Assembly (NCBI GenBank): GCA_020433835.1
Contig: JAGRBY010000009.1
Location: 1 to 33,674, forward strand
DNA: 33,674 nt
DNA from: Anaerolineae bacterium
GTDB lineage: Bacteria > Chloroflexota > Anaerolineae > 4572-78 > J111
Direction of reading: 5' to 3'
Shown one piece after another: positions 19,271 to 30,407 of this stretch (positions are counted from its first letter, which is position 1; each line of letters starts with the position of its first letter). Made by a program: the position numbers and the translations under genes. Below the pieces are notes generated by a model. That model was not told the origin of the DNA. It worked only from the letters and a program-made list of their open reading frames with translations, and searched no databases.

Positions 19271-22200
19271 TTATGGTCGATTCCTCAACTGCCGTCTCGA
19301 TTGTTGGCGATTGGCTAACCGCGCTTGACCACGGCTTCGACTTTGTTCCTGAATTGCTGTTTGTTCCTGAAGCGACTCTTCGGTTTGACTCAAATACTGG
19401 GCCAGGGTACGAATGGTGGCGTGCTTGAAAAGCGCCGTAATGGGGATCTTTTGATTAAGTCTCTGCTGTAACTCATTATTAATGCGCACCATCAATACTG
19501 AATCAAGTCCTAACTCGGCAAAGTTGCTGGTAACGCTGATTTGCTCCAACGCTGCTATATCCTTTAAGATGGCGCTGATGGTATGCTCCATCTCGCTGGC
19601 CGGGGCAATGTATGGTTCTGTTAGATTTGAGGCGTCGGGCACCGGCAACGCTGTGCGATCAACTTTACCATTGACAGACAGGGGTAAGGCCGCCAGTTCC
19701 AGGTAAACTGTGGGTACCATGTAATCGGGTAGCTTTTCAGCCAGGTAGCTTTGCAACTGGCTCTGCCAGGAGGATGCATCCGGCTGTTGCCCATCCTGCA
19801 GCCACCGGCTCTGCTGTTCGAAGGTGATATGACCTCCCACCAGGCTGTGGATTAATCGATGGCTCGAAGTCAAACCCAGGACATCCGGCAATTCGGTTGC
19901 ATCCAGGACACCGATGGGGCATAGACCTAGTTGATGCTGAGGGGCTTCCATCATCAATAATTGGCTGATGTAACCCGCCTCCAGCAGGCAGAATTCTAGC
20001 GACAACTCACCGTACATCGGCCGGATAGCCTCCATGTGTCCGATCAAGAACAGGGCGAAAGCGCCCTGCTCGAAGATGGGGCGATTAGTAACCACATAGC
20101 GGTCGGCCATACATTCATCGTCAGAAGCCAGCCACACTAACTGGTGTTGAGCCGGATGGTAATAGTAGTAGCCGCCGGCCAGATCGGTCACCCGCCCCGG
20201 CTTGATGTAAAGATAGGTCTGCACCGGATAGAGATTGCCGGCCGAAGGATAGCGATATTTGGGTAGCGGCGCATCCGCCAGCGGCATCTGACTCAGGCAG
20301 CTCAGGAAGATACTAAAATCGATTAGTGGGATAGACTCATCCACAAACTGACGGTAGCTCTGGCGGGATAAGTAGGTGGCTCGCCGCGTCGGGTCGAATT
20401 CAGGGGTAGGGAGAGACACCCTATTTTGAACTGAGTTATCAAACGAGCGAATCCCCGCCTGGGTGAGTTTAAATGCCAACCGCTCCACCGGTTCCAGTAG
20501 GACTCCAGCCTCGGCATCTGGCGAATAGGCTTCGGGCATCGGTTCAGGGTCGTTCTGCGCCGGCTCATCGAGTACGACATAGGCCACCAGTTGCTTATGG
20601 CCCTCACGGTCGCCCACAACGTTGACCACGGCCTCGTTGACGTGTGGATGCTGGCACAGATTGAACTCAATCTCGCCTAACTCGATGCGATGGCCAAGGA
20701 TCTTGACCTGGAAGTCTTTCCGTCCCAAGATTTCTATATTTCCATCCGGCCAGTATCTTCCCAAATCGCCTGAACGATACAGCCGCTGTCCTGTCTCAGG
20801 ATGGGTGATGAAACTAGCCTGCGTGCGCTCCTCATCACGCCAATAGCCACGCCCCAGACCTTCACCGGCTATGTATAGTTCGCCTGGCACCCAGGTGGGA
20901 CAGGGTTCTAAATAATCAGTGAACACATCGTACCGGGCATTAGCCATTGGTTGTCCATAAGGGATACTGCGCCAATCTGGGTTGACCTCGCCGATAGGAT
21001 AGCAAATATCCCAAACCGTCGTTTCCGTGGGGCCGCCGGCAGAAATGATCTCCACCTCCGGGAGCAGCCGTCTGAGCCGATCCGGCAGCATCACCGGAAT
21101 GAAATCGCCTGATAAAATAATCCATCGCAGACTGGGAGGGATAACTACCGAAGCCGGATTATGCTCCAGATGCTCAATCATCATCTGCATGAACGCCGGC
21201 ACAGAGTTCCACAGGGTTACACCTTGATCGACTATTAAGTCCACCCAATGAGCCGGATTTCGCTCGTGGGACGCCTCGGGTAAGACAATGGTTCCGCCCA
21301 CAACCGACAGCATACAAAAGATGTCGAAGACAGAAAGATCGTGATGTAACGCGGTCAGGGCAATGGCTCGGTCTTCCGGCTTTAGCCCAAAGCGATTAGC
21401 GACATCGATCATGCGGTTAACAATATTACGGTGTTCGATCATGACCCCTTTGGGTTTACCTGTCGAGCCGGAGGTGTAGAGAACGTAAGCCAGGTCTTCC
21501 GGTTTTTGCACGATTTCTGGTGGAGGCAAGCCTTCATCAAATGGTTGTTGATCGACCGGCAGCCGTTGGATCTGCTCCGGCCATTCCTGGCTATGGTCAA
21601 TCTTTGACTGAGTTAAAGCCAGTTTAACGTTTCCGTGTTCCAACAGATAATGCTGGCGTTCGATAGGTAGGTCAGGATCAATGGGTAGATAGGCCGCCCC
21701 TGACATCAAGATACCCATCACCCCTACAATTTGCTCCCAACCCTTTTTCATTACCACAGCCACCAACGTGTTGGGTCTGGCCCCATGAGTTCGCAGCCAG
21801 TGACCCACCTGATTGGCGCGAGCGTATATCTCCTGGTAGGTCAACTGGCCTTGAAGCCAGATCACAGCGGGCGCGTCCGCCCTGGTTGCGACTTGTTTCA
21901 GAAAGAGAGTATGCAGCATCTCATCTGGAAAGGGGACATCCGTTGCATTGATTTTGGCTCGTTGCGCCAGTTGCGTTAAGGGCACAAGGGAGCGAGAAGG
22001 TTCTACCCAGGTTGTTTGGTCAGTACTCAAGCGCTGCAACAAGCCGCAGTAGGCCTCGAACATCGAGTCCAGCAGGCCGAGGGGGAATTGTTCTTCCACC
22101 GCATCCCAGTTGAAGGTGAGGGTTCCATTTTCTTCCATCACCTGATGGTCCAACAACACTTGCGGGGTTTGCGTAATGTTATAGACCAATTTACCGCCAA

Positions 22201-23518
22201 ATAAATTAAGCGAATAATTTGGCCCAACTTTGGATTTTAAGGGCAAAAAGCTGGAAAAAACAATCGGCATCAGCGCACTGCCCATACCGGCGCTTCTACG
22301 CCCTAACTCGCGGATGACCTGCACCCCGCTGAAAGCGCGATGGTCCAGGTCTTGCCACAGTTGCCGGTGTATCTGCTTGGCCCGCTCAATCAGCGGCCTC
22401 GATCCAGAGTTGTCTATTTCAACCAGGTTTGCTGAGGTGAAGTCGCCAATAATCTCATTGATTTGCGGATGAACCGGATTGCGATTGAACAAAGTCAAGT
22501 TAAGCGTGAATTGGGGTTGATTAGTCCAAGTAGTTAAGACCTGGGCAAAGGCAGCCAACAAGATAACTGAGGGTGTAACGCCGGCAGCGTTGGCCTGCTG
22601 CTGCAATGTTTGCCAACTGGCCGGGTCCAACCGGTTCGTACGACGCACAAACTGCGGCTGCGACAAGCCGGCTGGCAGGGGTTTAAGCGGGAGTTTTGGC
22701 GCCGGCGGCAAGGTATCGAGCCGTTTTAACCAGTAATCACGCGCCTGTTGATATATCTCAGTTTCCTTGACTGACTCTTCCCACAAAGCATAATCTCGAT
22801 ACGAAATATTTAGCGGGGTTAGCCGTGTTGTTGGCTCCTGATAGAGCTTCTCCCATTCTTGCAGCAGCTGAAAAAAACTACCTCCATCGAATGTGATTAG
22901 GGCTAAACTGAGATGAAGCCGGCAACATTGGGACCTCAAATGAGTCACTCGAATATCGAAAAGTGGCCACTCAGCTAACGGTAATACCTGATGAGACATT
23001 TCATCCAAAATCGCTTTCAGGTGCTGCTGTTGGGTTGTTTCATCTTGATCGACAAGATTAAATTCCTGGATTTGGTAATCTGGCACGGTTTCCAGAATTT
23101 GCTGTTGGCCTGTGGGTAACACTATCGCCCGCAGCATCTCGTGCCGATCGATCAACCGTTGCCAAGCCTGATTTAATCGTGGTATATCCAGACCAATACA
23201 CTCAAACTCCAAATAGGCATGGTAGCCGTTATTCAATTCAAGCCCAGCCGTTTGCCCAAGCCAGAACGCCTGTTGGATGTCGGTCAAAGGAAAGGGCTGG
23301 TAACGCTGCTCTGTTAGGGGTCTGATCGGTGGTAAGGTTCGCGATTCGCCATGATCAGCCTTTAACCACGATAGAATTTCAACCTTGTTCTCGGCAATGG
23401 TATTTTGTAATTCAGAGGTGAGTGCTTCCTCTGGGCCTCGAATCCGGAGCCGGTCGCCATCGGCCCATAATTTGATGCCCTGTTGGGCCAGGTGGTCTAA
23501 TAAGGGGGTCACAGTCAT
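19271..23518 (-). CDS. NRPS, TubC docking-Cy-A(Ox)-PCP (thiazole-forming)
   Basis: This 1415-residue protein should activate cysteine, condense it with the polyketide, cyclise and oxidise it to a thiazole. Residues 1-55 (GIKLWADGDRLRIRGPE) are a TubC-type N-terminal docking domain. The Cy domain (about 70-490) has LPPAPKLPL, LNLTLFNR, GDFTSANL and PIVFSSF, but the core DxxxxDxxS reads ALITFDGGS: the first Asp is Ala (residue 206). The A domain has LYTSGSTGKPKG (near 681), pocket segments DLSVFD, LWNSVP and GGPTETTVW, giving about DLFNISAVWK, close to the cysteine code DLYNLSLIWK. A SagB-like FMN oxidase (about 1039-1233, YPSAGNLYPVQ) sits between A8 and A10, as in epothilone EpoB. A10 (NGKVDR) and the PCP (LGLDSV, near 1338) follow. 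The tail is Arg/Gln-rich. AAGGAG lies 8 bases before ATG 23518. The start overlaps the upstream stop by ATGA. Confidence 0.96.
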   Translation of the reverse strand: MTVTPLLDHLAQQGIKLWADGDRLRIRGPEEALTSELQNTIAENKVEILSWLKADHGESRTLPPIRPLTEQRYQPFPLTDIQQAFWLGQTAGLELNNGYHAYLEFECIGLDIPRLNQAWQRLIDRHEMLRAIVLPTGQQQILETVPDYQIQEFNLVDQDETTQQQHLKAILDEMSHQVLPLAEWPLFDIRVTHLRSQCCRLHLSLALITFDGGSFFQLLQEWEKLYQEPTTRLTPLNISYRDYALWEESVKETEIYQQARDYWLKRLDTLPPAPKLPLKPLPAGLSQPQFVRRTNRLDPASWQTLQQQANAAGVTPSVILLAAFAQVLTTWTNQPQFTLNLTLFNRNPVHPQINEIIGDFTSANLVEIDNSGSRPLIERAKQIHRQLWQDLDHRAFSGVQVIRELGRRSAGMGSALMPIVFSSFLPLKSKVGPNYSLNLFGGKLVYNITQTPQVLLDHQVMEENGTLTFNWDAVEEQFPLGLLDSMFEAYCGLLQRLSTDQTTWVEPSRSLVPLTQLAQRAKINATDVPFPDEMLHTLFLKQVATRADAPAVIWLQGQLTYQEIYARANQVGHWLRTHGARPNTLVAVVMKKGWEQIVGVMGILMSGAAYLPIDPDLPIERQHYLLEHGNVKLALTQSKIDHSQEWPEQIQRLPVDQQPFDEGLPPPEIVQKPEDLAYVLYTSGSTGKPKGVMIEHRNIVNRMIDVANRFGLKPEDRAIALTALHHDLSVFDIFCMLSVVGGTIVLPEASHERNPAHWVDLIVDQGVTLWNSVPAFMQMMIEHLEHNPASVVIPPSLRWIILSGDFIPVMLPDRLRRLLPEVEIISAGGPTETTVWDICYPIGEVNPDWRSIPYGQPMANARYDVFTDYLEPCPTWVPGELYIAGEGLGRGYWRDEERTQASFITHPETGQRLYRSGDLGRYWPDGNIEILGRKDFQVKILGHRIELGEIEFNLCQHPHVNEAVVNVVGDREGHKQLVAYVVLDEPAQNDPEPMPEAYSPDAEAGVLLEPVERLAFKLTQAGIRSFDNSVQNRVSLPTPEFDPTRRATYLSRQSYRQFVDESIPLIDFSIFLSCLSQMPLADAPLPKYRYPSAGNLYPVQTYLYIKPGRVTDLAGGYYYYHPAQHQLVWLASDDECMADRYVVTNRPIFEQGAFALFLIGHMEAIRPMYGELSLEFCLLEAGYISQLLMMEAPQHQLGLCPIGVLDATELPDVLGLTSSHRLIHSLVGGHITFEQQSRWLQDGQQPDASSWQSQLQSYLAEKLPDYMVPTVYLELAALPLSVNGKVDRTALPVPDASNLTEPYIAPASEMEHTISAILKDIAALEQISVTSNFAELGLDSVLMVRINNELQQRLNQKIPITALFKHATIRTLAQYLSQTEESLQEQTAIQEQSRSRGQARLANRQQSRRQLRNRP

Positions 23519-26500
23519 AGCACAATCTCCTTCATTTTGTCCTCGGGTGTGTCTTTAGAGACGGTATTAGAAACACGTTCGGGTCTGATTTCGGCCCGAA
23601 TAAGTTGATCGATCAATATCGCAGCGAGTTGTTCGATAGAGGAGTCTATAAATGAAGTAGCGGGAAGATTTACGTTCAATTCAGTCCCAACGATATTTCT
23701 CAACTCTATACCCATGAGCGAGTCTAAGCCTAACTCCATCAATCGCTGGCGCGGATCAATTTGTTCCGGTGGACGCAACCCTAACACCCGGGCCGTTACG
23801 GCGCATAGATGCTGTGTCAACAGGATTTGACGCTCCTCAATGGATACTCGTTCCAGTTGCTGGCGCAACCCGGCCGGCTGGTCGAACCCTGGACTTTCAT
23901 CCGGGGTGGGCTGACGATTAAACGCAGCGAAAAACGGCGATACGGTCATCGACCCGGTCAGGAACCTGGGCCAGTCAATAGGCATTACCCCGATTTGAGC
24001 CACGTCTTGCTGGAGAAGATAAGCCAAGACTTGCATCCCCTGTTCTGGGGAAATAATACCGAGGCCTTGCGCTACCAGGTGCTGTCGCTCACGCTGAACC
24101 ATGTCGGCTGCAACGCCAACCTCAGACCAGGCTCCCCAATCGATGCTCAAGGCCGGCAATTTCTGCGCCCGCCGATAGTGGGCGAAAGCATCCAGGAAGG
24201 TATTCGCTGCCGCATAGTTGGCCTGTCCTCGACTGCCTAGCAGACCTGCGGCGGAGGAGAATAGGACAAAGAAATCAAGAGGCATATCCTGAGTCAGCCT
24301 ATGCAGATGCCAAATTCCCCACACCTTCGGTCCTAGCACCTTGATAAAGCGGTCCCAGTTTTGATTCAAGAGAGCGCCATCATCCAGTAACCCGGCCGCG
24401 TGGACAATGCCTCGTAGGGGGTACCGCTCATCGATTTGGTCCAGAATGTCGGCCACCTGCTCTTGATCCATAATATCAGCCTGAGCCACAGTTACCTCTG
24501 CCCCCATCTGGGCTAGCTGGTCGAGCTGAGGCTGGATTTCCGGCTTGGGCCGGCTACGTCCCAGCAACACCAGACGTTTGGCTCCTTGCGTTACCAGCCA
24601 GCGCGCTACCAACAGACCCAGGCCACCCAGCCCTCCGGTAATCAAATATGTCCCGTCCGAGGAACACCGGATTGGCTGCGTCGTCTGTGGCTTGAACCGA
24701 GTTAACCGGGCCACGTAGCGCTGCTCGTTACGAAAGGCGACCTGATCTTCGTGTGATTTGAACGGCGACTTTGCTGTTATCTCGGTACAAAGGGTCGCCG
24801 CCTGCCCTTCCAGCGTTAAGTCCGCATCCAAATCAATACGCACATTGTGGAATTCGGGATGTTCCAGGCCAATTACGCGGCCCATACCCCACAGCGAAGC
24901 CTGGACAAAGCCCGTGACCTGATCGCTATCCCTCACCGCCTGCGCCCCACGCGTCACTACCCACAAACCAGGTGGCTCGGTCCTGTCCCGCAGCAGCGCC
25001 TGTACCAAATGTAGAACCGTACCACAGCCTCGCCTGGAGACCTCTTCCAGGTTGGCTGTACTATGAATGGGTGGCTCATCCAAGCCCCACAGATGAACCA
25101 CCCCCTGTGCATCCGGTACCGCCTCAAGCAAGCGCCGGTAATCTGCTGGCGAGTCGGGCTGGATCTGGAATGTTTGTTCATTTATTTTCTGATACTCGCT
25201 GCCTGCATAAACCAGGTACGACTGCCCACCTCGACGGTGCAGTTGTGCAGCCAACGCATCACCCAAGCCTGACTTATCGGCTAATAGTAACCACGGCTGG
25301 TCTTGGATCGGCATCGTCTCAGGTCTGCGGGCGATGATCACAGTTTGTCCCAGGGAAATATTTGCGGCCGGCTTATCCGGAATTAAACTCACCGACTGGA
25401 ACCCGCAATCGAGCAGTTGTTGCCGCCACTGATCGGCGGTTAGTAGGGGATGGTTGCGACGGCTGTCGGCAAAACGCCACCAGCCATCGGTCAGGCCAAA
25501 GGTCAAGTCCAGCCAATGGTTACGACCTGTCGCTTCCAACAGCACCAGCAGTCCCCCCGGTGCCAACAACTGCTGCACATGGCTTAACGTCTGCGCCAAG
25601 TCCTGAGTGGCATGCAACACATTTGCTGCCACCACGATATCGTATTGGTGCGGGGCAAACCCCTGATCGTCCGGCGGCTGCTCGATATCCAGGGCCTGGT
25701 AGTGCATAAAGCCATACTCGGCGAACTTTGCCCGCGCCTGGGTGGTGAAACTCGTGCTGATGTCGGTGAAGACGTACTCGGTCTGTTCTGGCGGCAGGTG
25801 GGGTAACACATGGGCCGTGGTTCCCCCGGTGCCGGCACCCACTTCCAGAATGCGCATGCCACGTTCTGGGGAAAGTCCCTCAATAGCGATTCGGATCGCT
25901 TGCTGAACCAGGTGATTCATCACCTGAGCGCCGGGCGATGTCTGATAGATGTCGGCCACAGTTCGGGTATCGCCGTCCGGGAAGATCAATTCTAGTGGGT
26001 CTTGCTCACTCCACAGCGCTTCAGCCAGCATCTCGCCACACCGTTCTAACAAGGCCAGTTCGGCCTTGGCCAGGGCACCATACTGCGTCATCAGCAGCGA
26101 CATCTGTTGTTGTGGATTACGCATCGTGGGAGCCTGCATAACCTGCCAGGTTTCGTCACGTTGAAGCAAAATCCCTTCCTCAGCCAGAATGGTTAGCAGC
26201 CATTCCAACAATCGATGGGACTGAGGAAGCACCCCCAGTTGCCGGGCAATCTGTTCGGTCCGCCAGCGGTCTCCCACCTGGAAGGTGAAGCCGGTTTTGG
26301 TCACAGCCGCTAATACGTAGTCAAGACCCACTGCTTCTAGCTGCGCTTGCATTTCTCCATATCGACTCAGGTTAGCCTCAGTCAGCAGCTCTTCCGCAGT
26401 CAGGGTCAATCGACGCTGTACTACCTCAAGCGCCGGTAAGTAGTCAGGCGACAGGCCAAACACAGCACGTGGTTCCCAGTCAACCGTATAAAGCCACTGT

Positions 26501-29500
26501 TTGGGAGCATAATCGACGTAACGACCCAGCGTCGTCAGGATGGCCTCATTTTCATGCCGAAGTTCTTCTTCTGAGAGATGGCTTTGCTTTTGCGCGGTGA
26601 GCAAAACGTAGCTGGCTAATCCCTCGCCCAACATCCTGCCCAGACGATCATAAGATTGGAACGCGGTTCTTACGAAATCGTCTTGATTTATTACGGGTAG
26701 CTCTGCCAGATGCTCTGTAAATTCGGGATCATAGAGAAAGTTGGCCATTTCGGTACTGATATCTATGCCCCTGACGAGTCGTAAATGGTTGTGCGAAAGC
26801 AGATCAACCCATATTTGTTGGGTACTGAAAAAGGATGGTGGATTGTCATATTCGATGGGGAAATCTGTATTCGCCACAAAATCAGCCAAAATCAGTACCC
26901 CATTTTCATTCAGATGCCGGTCGATGTTGGCAAAGAGTGCCGGCTTATCCTGAATATGATGAGCCACTTCAAAGCCGAAGATGACATCAAACATCCCTGG
27001 GAAGTCGTCCCGGGCGCTATCACGGTTGAAAAGTTTAATTCGTTCTTGCAAACCCTGTGCTTCAATCCGCCGGGTCGCAACTTTTTTTTGTTCGGTTGAT
27101 ATGGTGTACCCCGCCAAGTTGAGATGCCGGTGTTGTTGAGCCAGGGTAATCAGATCTAACCCATAACCACTACCGAAATCAAACACATTCACACTGGATG
27201 AGAAATCTACATCTGAAAAGAGCAGCTCTCTCAGCTCCCGCTGCGCCGCCAAACTCAGTTGATAATGTTCCGGATACTTTTGTGGCTCAAGCCAAGCCCT
27301 CACCCAGGAAAAGCCGGGCACAATTTCAGGGAATGGGCCAAAATTCAGATAGGTCTCATTGAAGAAATGTTGGTTCATATTGGGAGTAATATTACTGGTT
27401 CTGTCATAGAACTCGGCCACCCGGTGCGGTTGATGCTGTTTCATGAGCAGTTTGAGCAACTTGGGGGCCAGTTCCATCTCACCGGCCGTCAGCGCTCCGG
27501 CCTCTTGCAGCAGTTGGGTTAATTGATGTGCATCACCTCGATCCAAAGCGCGAACAACTGGACTACCTGTCACTTTCTGTTCCGGGTGTCGGCTTTGGGC
27601 CGGCTGGACCCAATAACGCTGGCGCTGGAAAGGATAAGTTGGCAAGGTTACCCGGCGACGACCATAGCCTTGGTTGAAGCCGGCCCAGTCAATCTCTGCC
27701 CCCCGGACATACATCTGTCCCAGGCTTGTCAACATCTGCTGCCAATCACTGTGCCCCTGGCGAAGGCTTGGCAACCATTGGATAGGGGATTGTTCATCTA
27801 TTTTTTTCTGTTCCAGCAAGCAGCGCTGCCCCATCCCCAGCAAAATTGGCTGGGGACCAATTTCCAGGAAGATGTCAATACCTTGCTCGTGCAGCGTCCC
27901 CACGCTATCGGCAAACTGCACCGTTTCTTGGGCCTGATGCACCCAATAGGCCGGCTGCGTCATCTCGTCCATCGCCAGTTTGCCCGTTACATTCGACACC
28001 AGGGCGATTTGGGGTGACGAGTAAGTGATTGTTTGCGCCACCTGGCCAAAGTCGGCTAACATGGGGCCGATCAGCGGTGAATGGAAGGCGTGAGAGACGG
28101 TCAACTGACGTGTCTCGATACCGTTCGCTGCTAATGACTCAACAATCGCCCGTATCTGCTCGCGCTGACCGGAAATGACTACATGCTGCGGGCCGTTGAC
28201 GGCTGCAATGGACACGCCGGCGCTGTATGGCGCAATGGCCATCTTCACTTGGGCCTTATCGGCGAATGCGGCTACCATTTCTCCTGTTTGGGGCAACGCC
28301 TGCATTAGCCGGCCGCGTTCCCCAACCATTTTCATACCATCCTCCAGACTAAAGACACCAGCCACGCACGCCGCTGTATATTCACCCAGGCTGTGCCCCA
28401 TCACTACCGTCGGCTCAACCCCCCACGACTGCCACAGTTTGGCTAACGCATATTCCAGGGCAAATAATGCTGGTTGGGTGTAGGCCGTTTCATTGATTTT
28501 GGATGTTGGGATGGGGGTTTTGGTTTGATGAGGGGGATAGAGGATATTGGACAAAGAAATTTGTTCATCATTCATGATGAATTGTTTATTGTCCAAGAGT
28601 ATCTCATCACACCGCTCTAGCGTTCGGCGGAAGGTCGGTTGCGTCTGATAGAGTTCTCGTCCCATTTCTACATACTGCGCCCCCTGTCCGGTGAAGAGAA
28701 AGGCAATGCGTGGCGTAGTTTGATTGGGAGCAATGTGGCCCCGGCTTACACTAGAATCCGTCTTACCCTGGGTGAAGGTGGTAAGTTTAGCCTGCATCTG
28801 TTGGTGTGAGTTGGCAATGAGGCTTAGCCGGTGGGCATAATGAGATCGACCTGTGCTGGCCGTACAGCTAATATCGGCCAGATCTGTCTCCGAATGCATA
28901 GTCAGGAATTTGCTGTATTGCGCAGCCAGATCGATCAAGGCCTGTTTACTTTTAGCTGAGAGTGTCAACAGATGCCACGGTCGAGTTGCTTCGGGAACGG
29001 CGTCTACATCTGGCGCTTCTTCCAAGATCACATGAGCATTGACTCCACTTAATCCGAACGAGCTAACCCCGGCCAGGCGTGGTTTTTCTGAGGTCCAATC
29101 CGTAAGTTCAGTTGGCACTTTAAGTGGGATCGTCTCCCAGGATATGTGAGGATTCGGAGCCTTGAAATGTAAATGAGCCGGAATCTGTTTGTGCTTTAGC
29201 GATAAAACCGTCTTAATTAGACCGGCTGTTCCGGCAGCAGCCTCCAGATGGCCAATATTGGTTTTTACCGAGCCAATCAAGAGCGGCGCTGGTCGATCTT
29301 TACCCCCTAATACTTCGTTGAGTGCATTTACTTCGATGGGATCGCCCAGGGAGGTTCCGGTGCCGTGAGCTTCAATATAGCTCAATTCTTTGGCCTCTAC
29401 TTTGGCCGCCGCTAGAGCCTGACGCAACAGCTTTTCCTGGACCGGACCATTAGGGACCGTTAAGCCACCACTGCGCCCATTATGATTAACGGCTGAACCT

Positions 29501-30399
29501 CGGATCAAGGCCCAGATGGCATCGCCATCGGCCAATGCATCCGACAGACGTTTGAGGACAACGATGCCACAGCCCTCGCCACGTCCGTATCCGTCGGCTG
29601 TGGCATCAAATGTCTTGCAGCGACCATCGGGGGCAATAGCCCGCATTTTGGTTAGAATGATGTTGAGATCGGGGATGAGAATCAATGATACCCCTCCCGC
29701 CAGGGCTAAATTGCATTCCCGGTCGCGCAAGGCCCGACAAGCCAGTTGCGTTGCCACCAGCGATGAAGAACAGGCTGTGGCTACGACCATACTTGGCCCC
29801 TGTAACCCCAAAACATAAGACAAGCGCCCGGCCGGAAAACTAATACCAACACCGGTGGCCAAGTGGGCGTCTGAAAAATCAGTATGAGGCTGAACCGGGT
29901 TGAGTTGGGTGTAATCAGTCGTCATTAATCCTATGAAAACACCCGTCTGGCTGCTCTGCAATCGGTCCAAAGGTACGTTGGCGTTTTCTAACGCTTCAAC
30001 GGATACCTCCAACAGCAGCCGCTGCTGGGGATCCATACTTGCGGCTTCGCGCGGAGCAATTCCAAAAAAAGAGGCATCGAACGTATCAACAGAGTCTAGA
30101 AACCCACCCTGCCGAACAAACATCTTGCCTGGAGTCGCCGGATCTGCGTCGTAGTAGGCGTCAATGGCCCAGCGATCCTGCGGAATGTCTCGGATGGCGT
30201 CGCCCCCATTAGCTAGGAACTGCCAAAAACTTTCCGGATTGTTGGCGCCTCCCGGAAAACGACAGCCAAGGCCGATGATGGCAATGGGTTCAGTTCGGGC
30301 CTGTTCCACAGCGTCCAGGCGTTTCCGCATCTCTTTTAGGGCGTAGGTCGCTCGCTGGAGCGGAGATAGCTGGTCGATCCTCATCGGATTATGATTCAT
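23515..30399 (-). CDS. Type I PKS, KS-AT-oMT-cMT-KR-ACP
   Basis: This is a complete 2294-residue monomodular PKS. The N-terminal helix [19 protein letters not shown] fits a class 2 docking domain that would accept the chain from the preceding PKS. The KS (about 38-456) has TACSSSL, HGTGT and [10 protein letters not shown]. The AT (about 567-900) has GHSLGEY and HAFHS, the malonyl-type motif. Two methyltransferases follow. The first (about 1008-1268, SAM motif FDFGSGYG) resembles PKS O-methyltransferases. The second (about 1346-1686, EVGAGTGG, later GLTDGWWRF) is a C-methyltransferase. The KR (about 1703-2150) has [11 protein letters not shown] (B-type) and an intact Ser-Tyr-Asn set. The ACP has LGLDSL (near 2221). 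There is no DH or ER. Expected output is an alpha-methyl, beta-methoxy unit. Start: ATG 30399 has AAGGAGGG 12 bases upstream, inside the previous gene's end; Met at 30384 is an alternative. It overlaps the next gene by ATGA. Confidence 0.97.
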   Translation of the reverse strand: MNHNPMRIDQLSPLQRATYALKEMRKRLDAVEQARTEPIAIIGLGCRFPGGANNPESFWQFLANGGDAIRDIPQDRWAIDAYYDADPATPGKMFVRQGGFLDSVDTFDASFFGIAPREAASMDPQQRLLLEVSVEALENANVPLDRLQSSQTGVFIGLMTTDYTQLNPVQPHTDFSDAHLATGVGISFPAGRLSYVLGLQGPSMVVATACSSSLVATQLACRALRDRECNLALAGGVSLILIPDLNIILTKMRAIAPDGRCKTFDATADGYGRGEGCGIVVLKRLSDALADGDAIWALIRGSAVNHNGRSGGLTVPNGPVQEKLLRQALAAAKVEAKELSYIEAHGTGTSLGDPIEVNALNEVLGGKDRPAPLLIGSVKTNIGHLEAAAGTAGLIKTVLSLKHKQIPAHLHFKAPNPHISWETIPLKVPTELTDWTSEKPRLAGVSSFGLSGVNAHVILEEAPDVDAVPEATRPWHLLTLSAKSKQALIDLAAQYSKFLTMHSETDLADISCTASTGRSHYAHRLSLIANSHQQMQAKLTTFTQGKTDSSVSRGHIAPNQTTPRIAFLFTGQGAQYVEMGRELYQTQPTFRRTLERCDEILLDNKQFIMNDEQISLSNILYPPHQTKTPIPTSKINETAYTQPALFALEYALAKLWQSWGVEPTVVMGHSLGEYTAACVAGVFSLEDGMKMVGERGRLMQALPQTGEMVAAFADKAQVKMAIAPYSAGVSIAAVNGPQHVVISGQREQIRAIVESLAANGIETRQLTVSHAFHSPLIGPMLADFGQVAQTITYSSPQIALVSNVTGKLAMDEMTQPAYWVHQAQETVQFADSVGTLHEQGIDIFLEIGPQPILLGMGQRCLLEQKKIDEQSPIQWLPSLRQGHSDWQQMLTSLGQMYVRGAEIDWAGFNQGYGRRRVTLPTYPFQRQRYWVQPAQSRHPEQKVTGSPVVRALDRGDAHQLTQLLQEAGALTAGEMELAPKLLKLLMKQHQPHRVAEFYDRTSNITPNMNQHFFNETYLNFGPFPEIVPGFSWVRAWLEPQKYPEHYQLSLAAQRELRELLFSDVDFSSSVNVFDFGSGYGLDLITLAQQHRHLNLAGYTISTEQKKVATRRIEAQGLQERIKLFNRDSARDDFPGMFDVIFGFEVAHHIQDKPALFANIDRHLNENGVLILADFVANTDFPIEYDNPPSFFSTQQIWVDLLSHNHLRLVRGIDISTEMANFLYDPEFTEHLAELPVINQDDFVRTAFQSYDRLGRMLGEGLASYVLLTAQKQSHLSEEELRHENEAILTTLGRYVDYAPKQWLYTVDWEPRAVFGLSPDYLPALEVVQRRLTLTAEELLTEANLSRYGEMQAQLEAVGLDYVLAAVTKTGFTFQVGDRWRTEQIARQLGVLPQSHRLLEWLLTILAEEGILLQRDETWQVMQAPTMRNPQQQMSLLMTQYGALAKAELALLERCGEMLAEALWSEQDPLELIFPDGDTRTVADIYQTSPGAQVMNHLVQQAIRIAIEGLSPERGMRILEVGAGTGGTTAHVLPHLPPEQTEYVFTDISTSFTTQARAKFAEYGFMHYQALDIEQPPDDQGFAPHQYDIVVAANVLHATQDLAQTLSHVQQLLAPGGLLVLLEATGRNHWLDLTFGLTDGWWRFADSRRNHPLLTADQWRQQLLDCGFQSVSLIPDKPAANISLGQTVIIARRPETMPIQDQPWLLLADKSGLGDALAAQLHRRGGQSYLVYAGSEYQKINEQTFQIQPDSPADYRRLLEAVPDAQGVVHLWGLDEPPIHSTANLEEVSRRGCGTVLHLVQALLRDRTEPPGLWVVTRGAQAVRDSDQVTGFVQASLWGMGRVIGLEHPEFHNVRIDLDADLTLEGQAATLCTEITAKSPFKSHEDQVAFRNEQRYVARLTRFKPQTTQPIRCSSDGTYLITGGLGGLGLLVARWLVTQGAKRLVLLGRSRPKPEIQPQLDQLAQMGAEVTVAQADIMDQEQVADILDQIDERYPLRGIVHAAGLLDDGALLNQNWDRFIKVLGPKVWGIWHLHRLTQDMPLDFFVLFSSAAGLLGSRGQANYAAANTFLDAFAHYRRAQKLPALSIDWGAWSEVGVAADMVQRERQHLVAQGLGIISPEQGMQVLAYLLQQDVAQIGVMPIDWPRFLTGSMTVSPFFAAFNRQPTPDESPGFDQPAGLRQQLERVSIEERQILLTQHLCAVTARVLGLRPPEQIDPRQRLMELGLDSLMGIELRNIVGTELNVNLPATSFIDSSIEQLAAILIDQLIRAEIRPERVSNTVSKDTPEDKMKEIVL
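28493..28595. repeat. Heptamer-type repeat inserted in an AT loop
   Basis: This AT-rich, GGATTTT/GGATGTT-like stretch, followed by an ATTGTTTATTG block, lies in frame within the AT domain of the methyltransferase PKS, before the active-site Ser. It encodes the loop [10 protein letters not shown]...[13 protein letters not shown], which is low-complexity and poorly conserved against the flanking AT. The same loop carries related repeats in both AT domains of the bimodular PKS. The end of this block shares 29 identical bases (28580-28608) with 12709-12737. Confidence 0.6.
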
Positions 30400-30407
30400 C
30401 TTGTAAA

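Noticed and set aside
30400..30407. Promoter between the first two PKS genes
   Set aside because: The gap is only 8 bases and the upstream coding sequence overlaps the ribosome binding site; no room for a promoter outside coding sequence.
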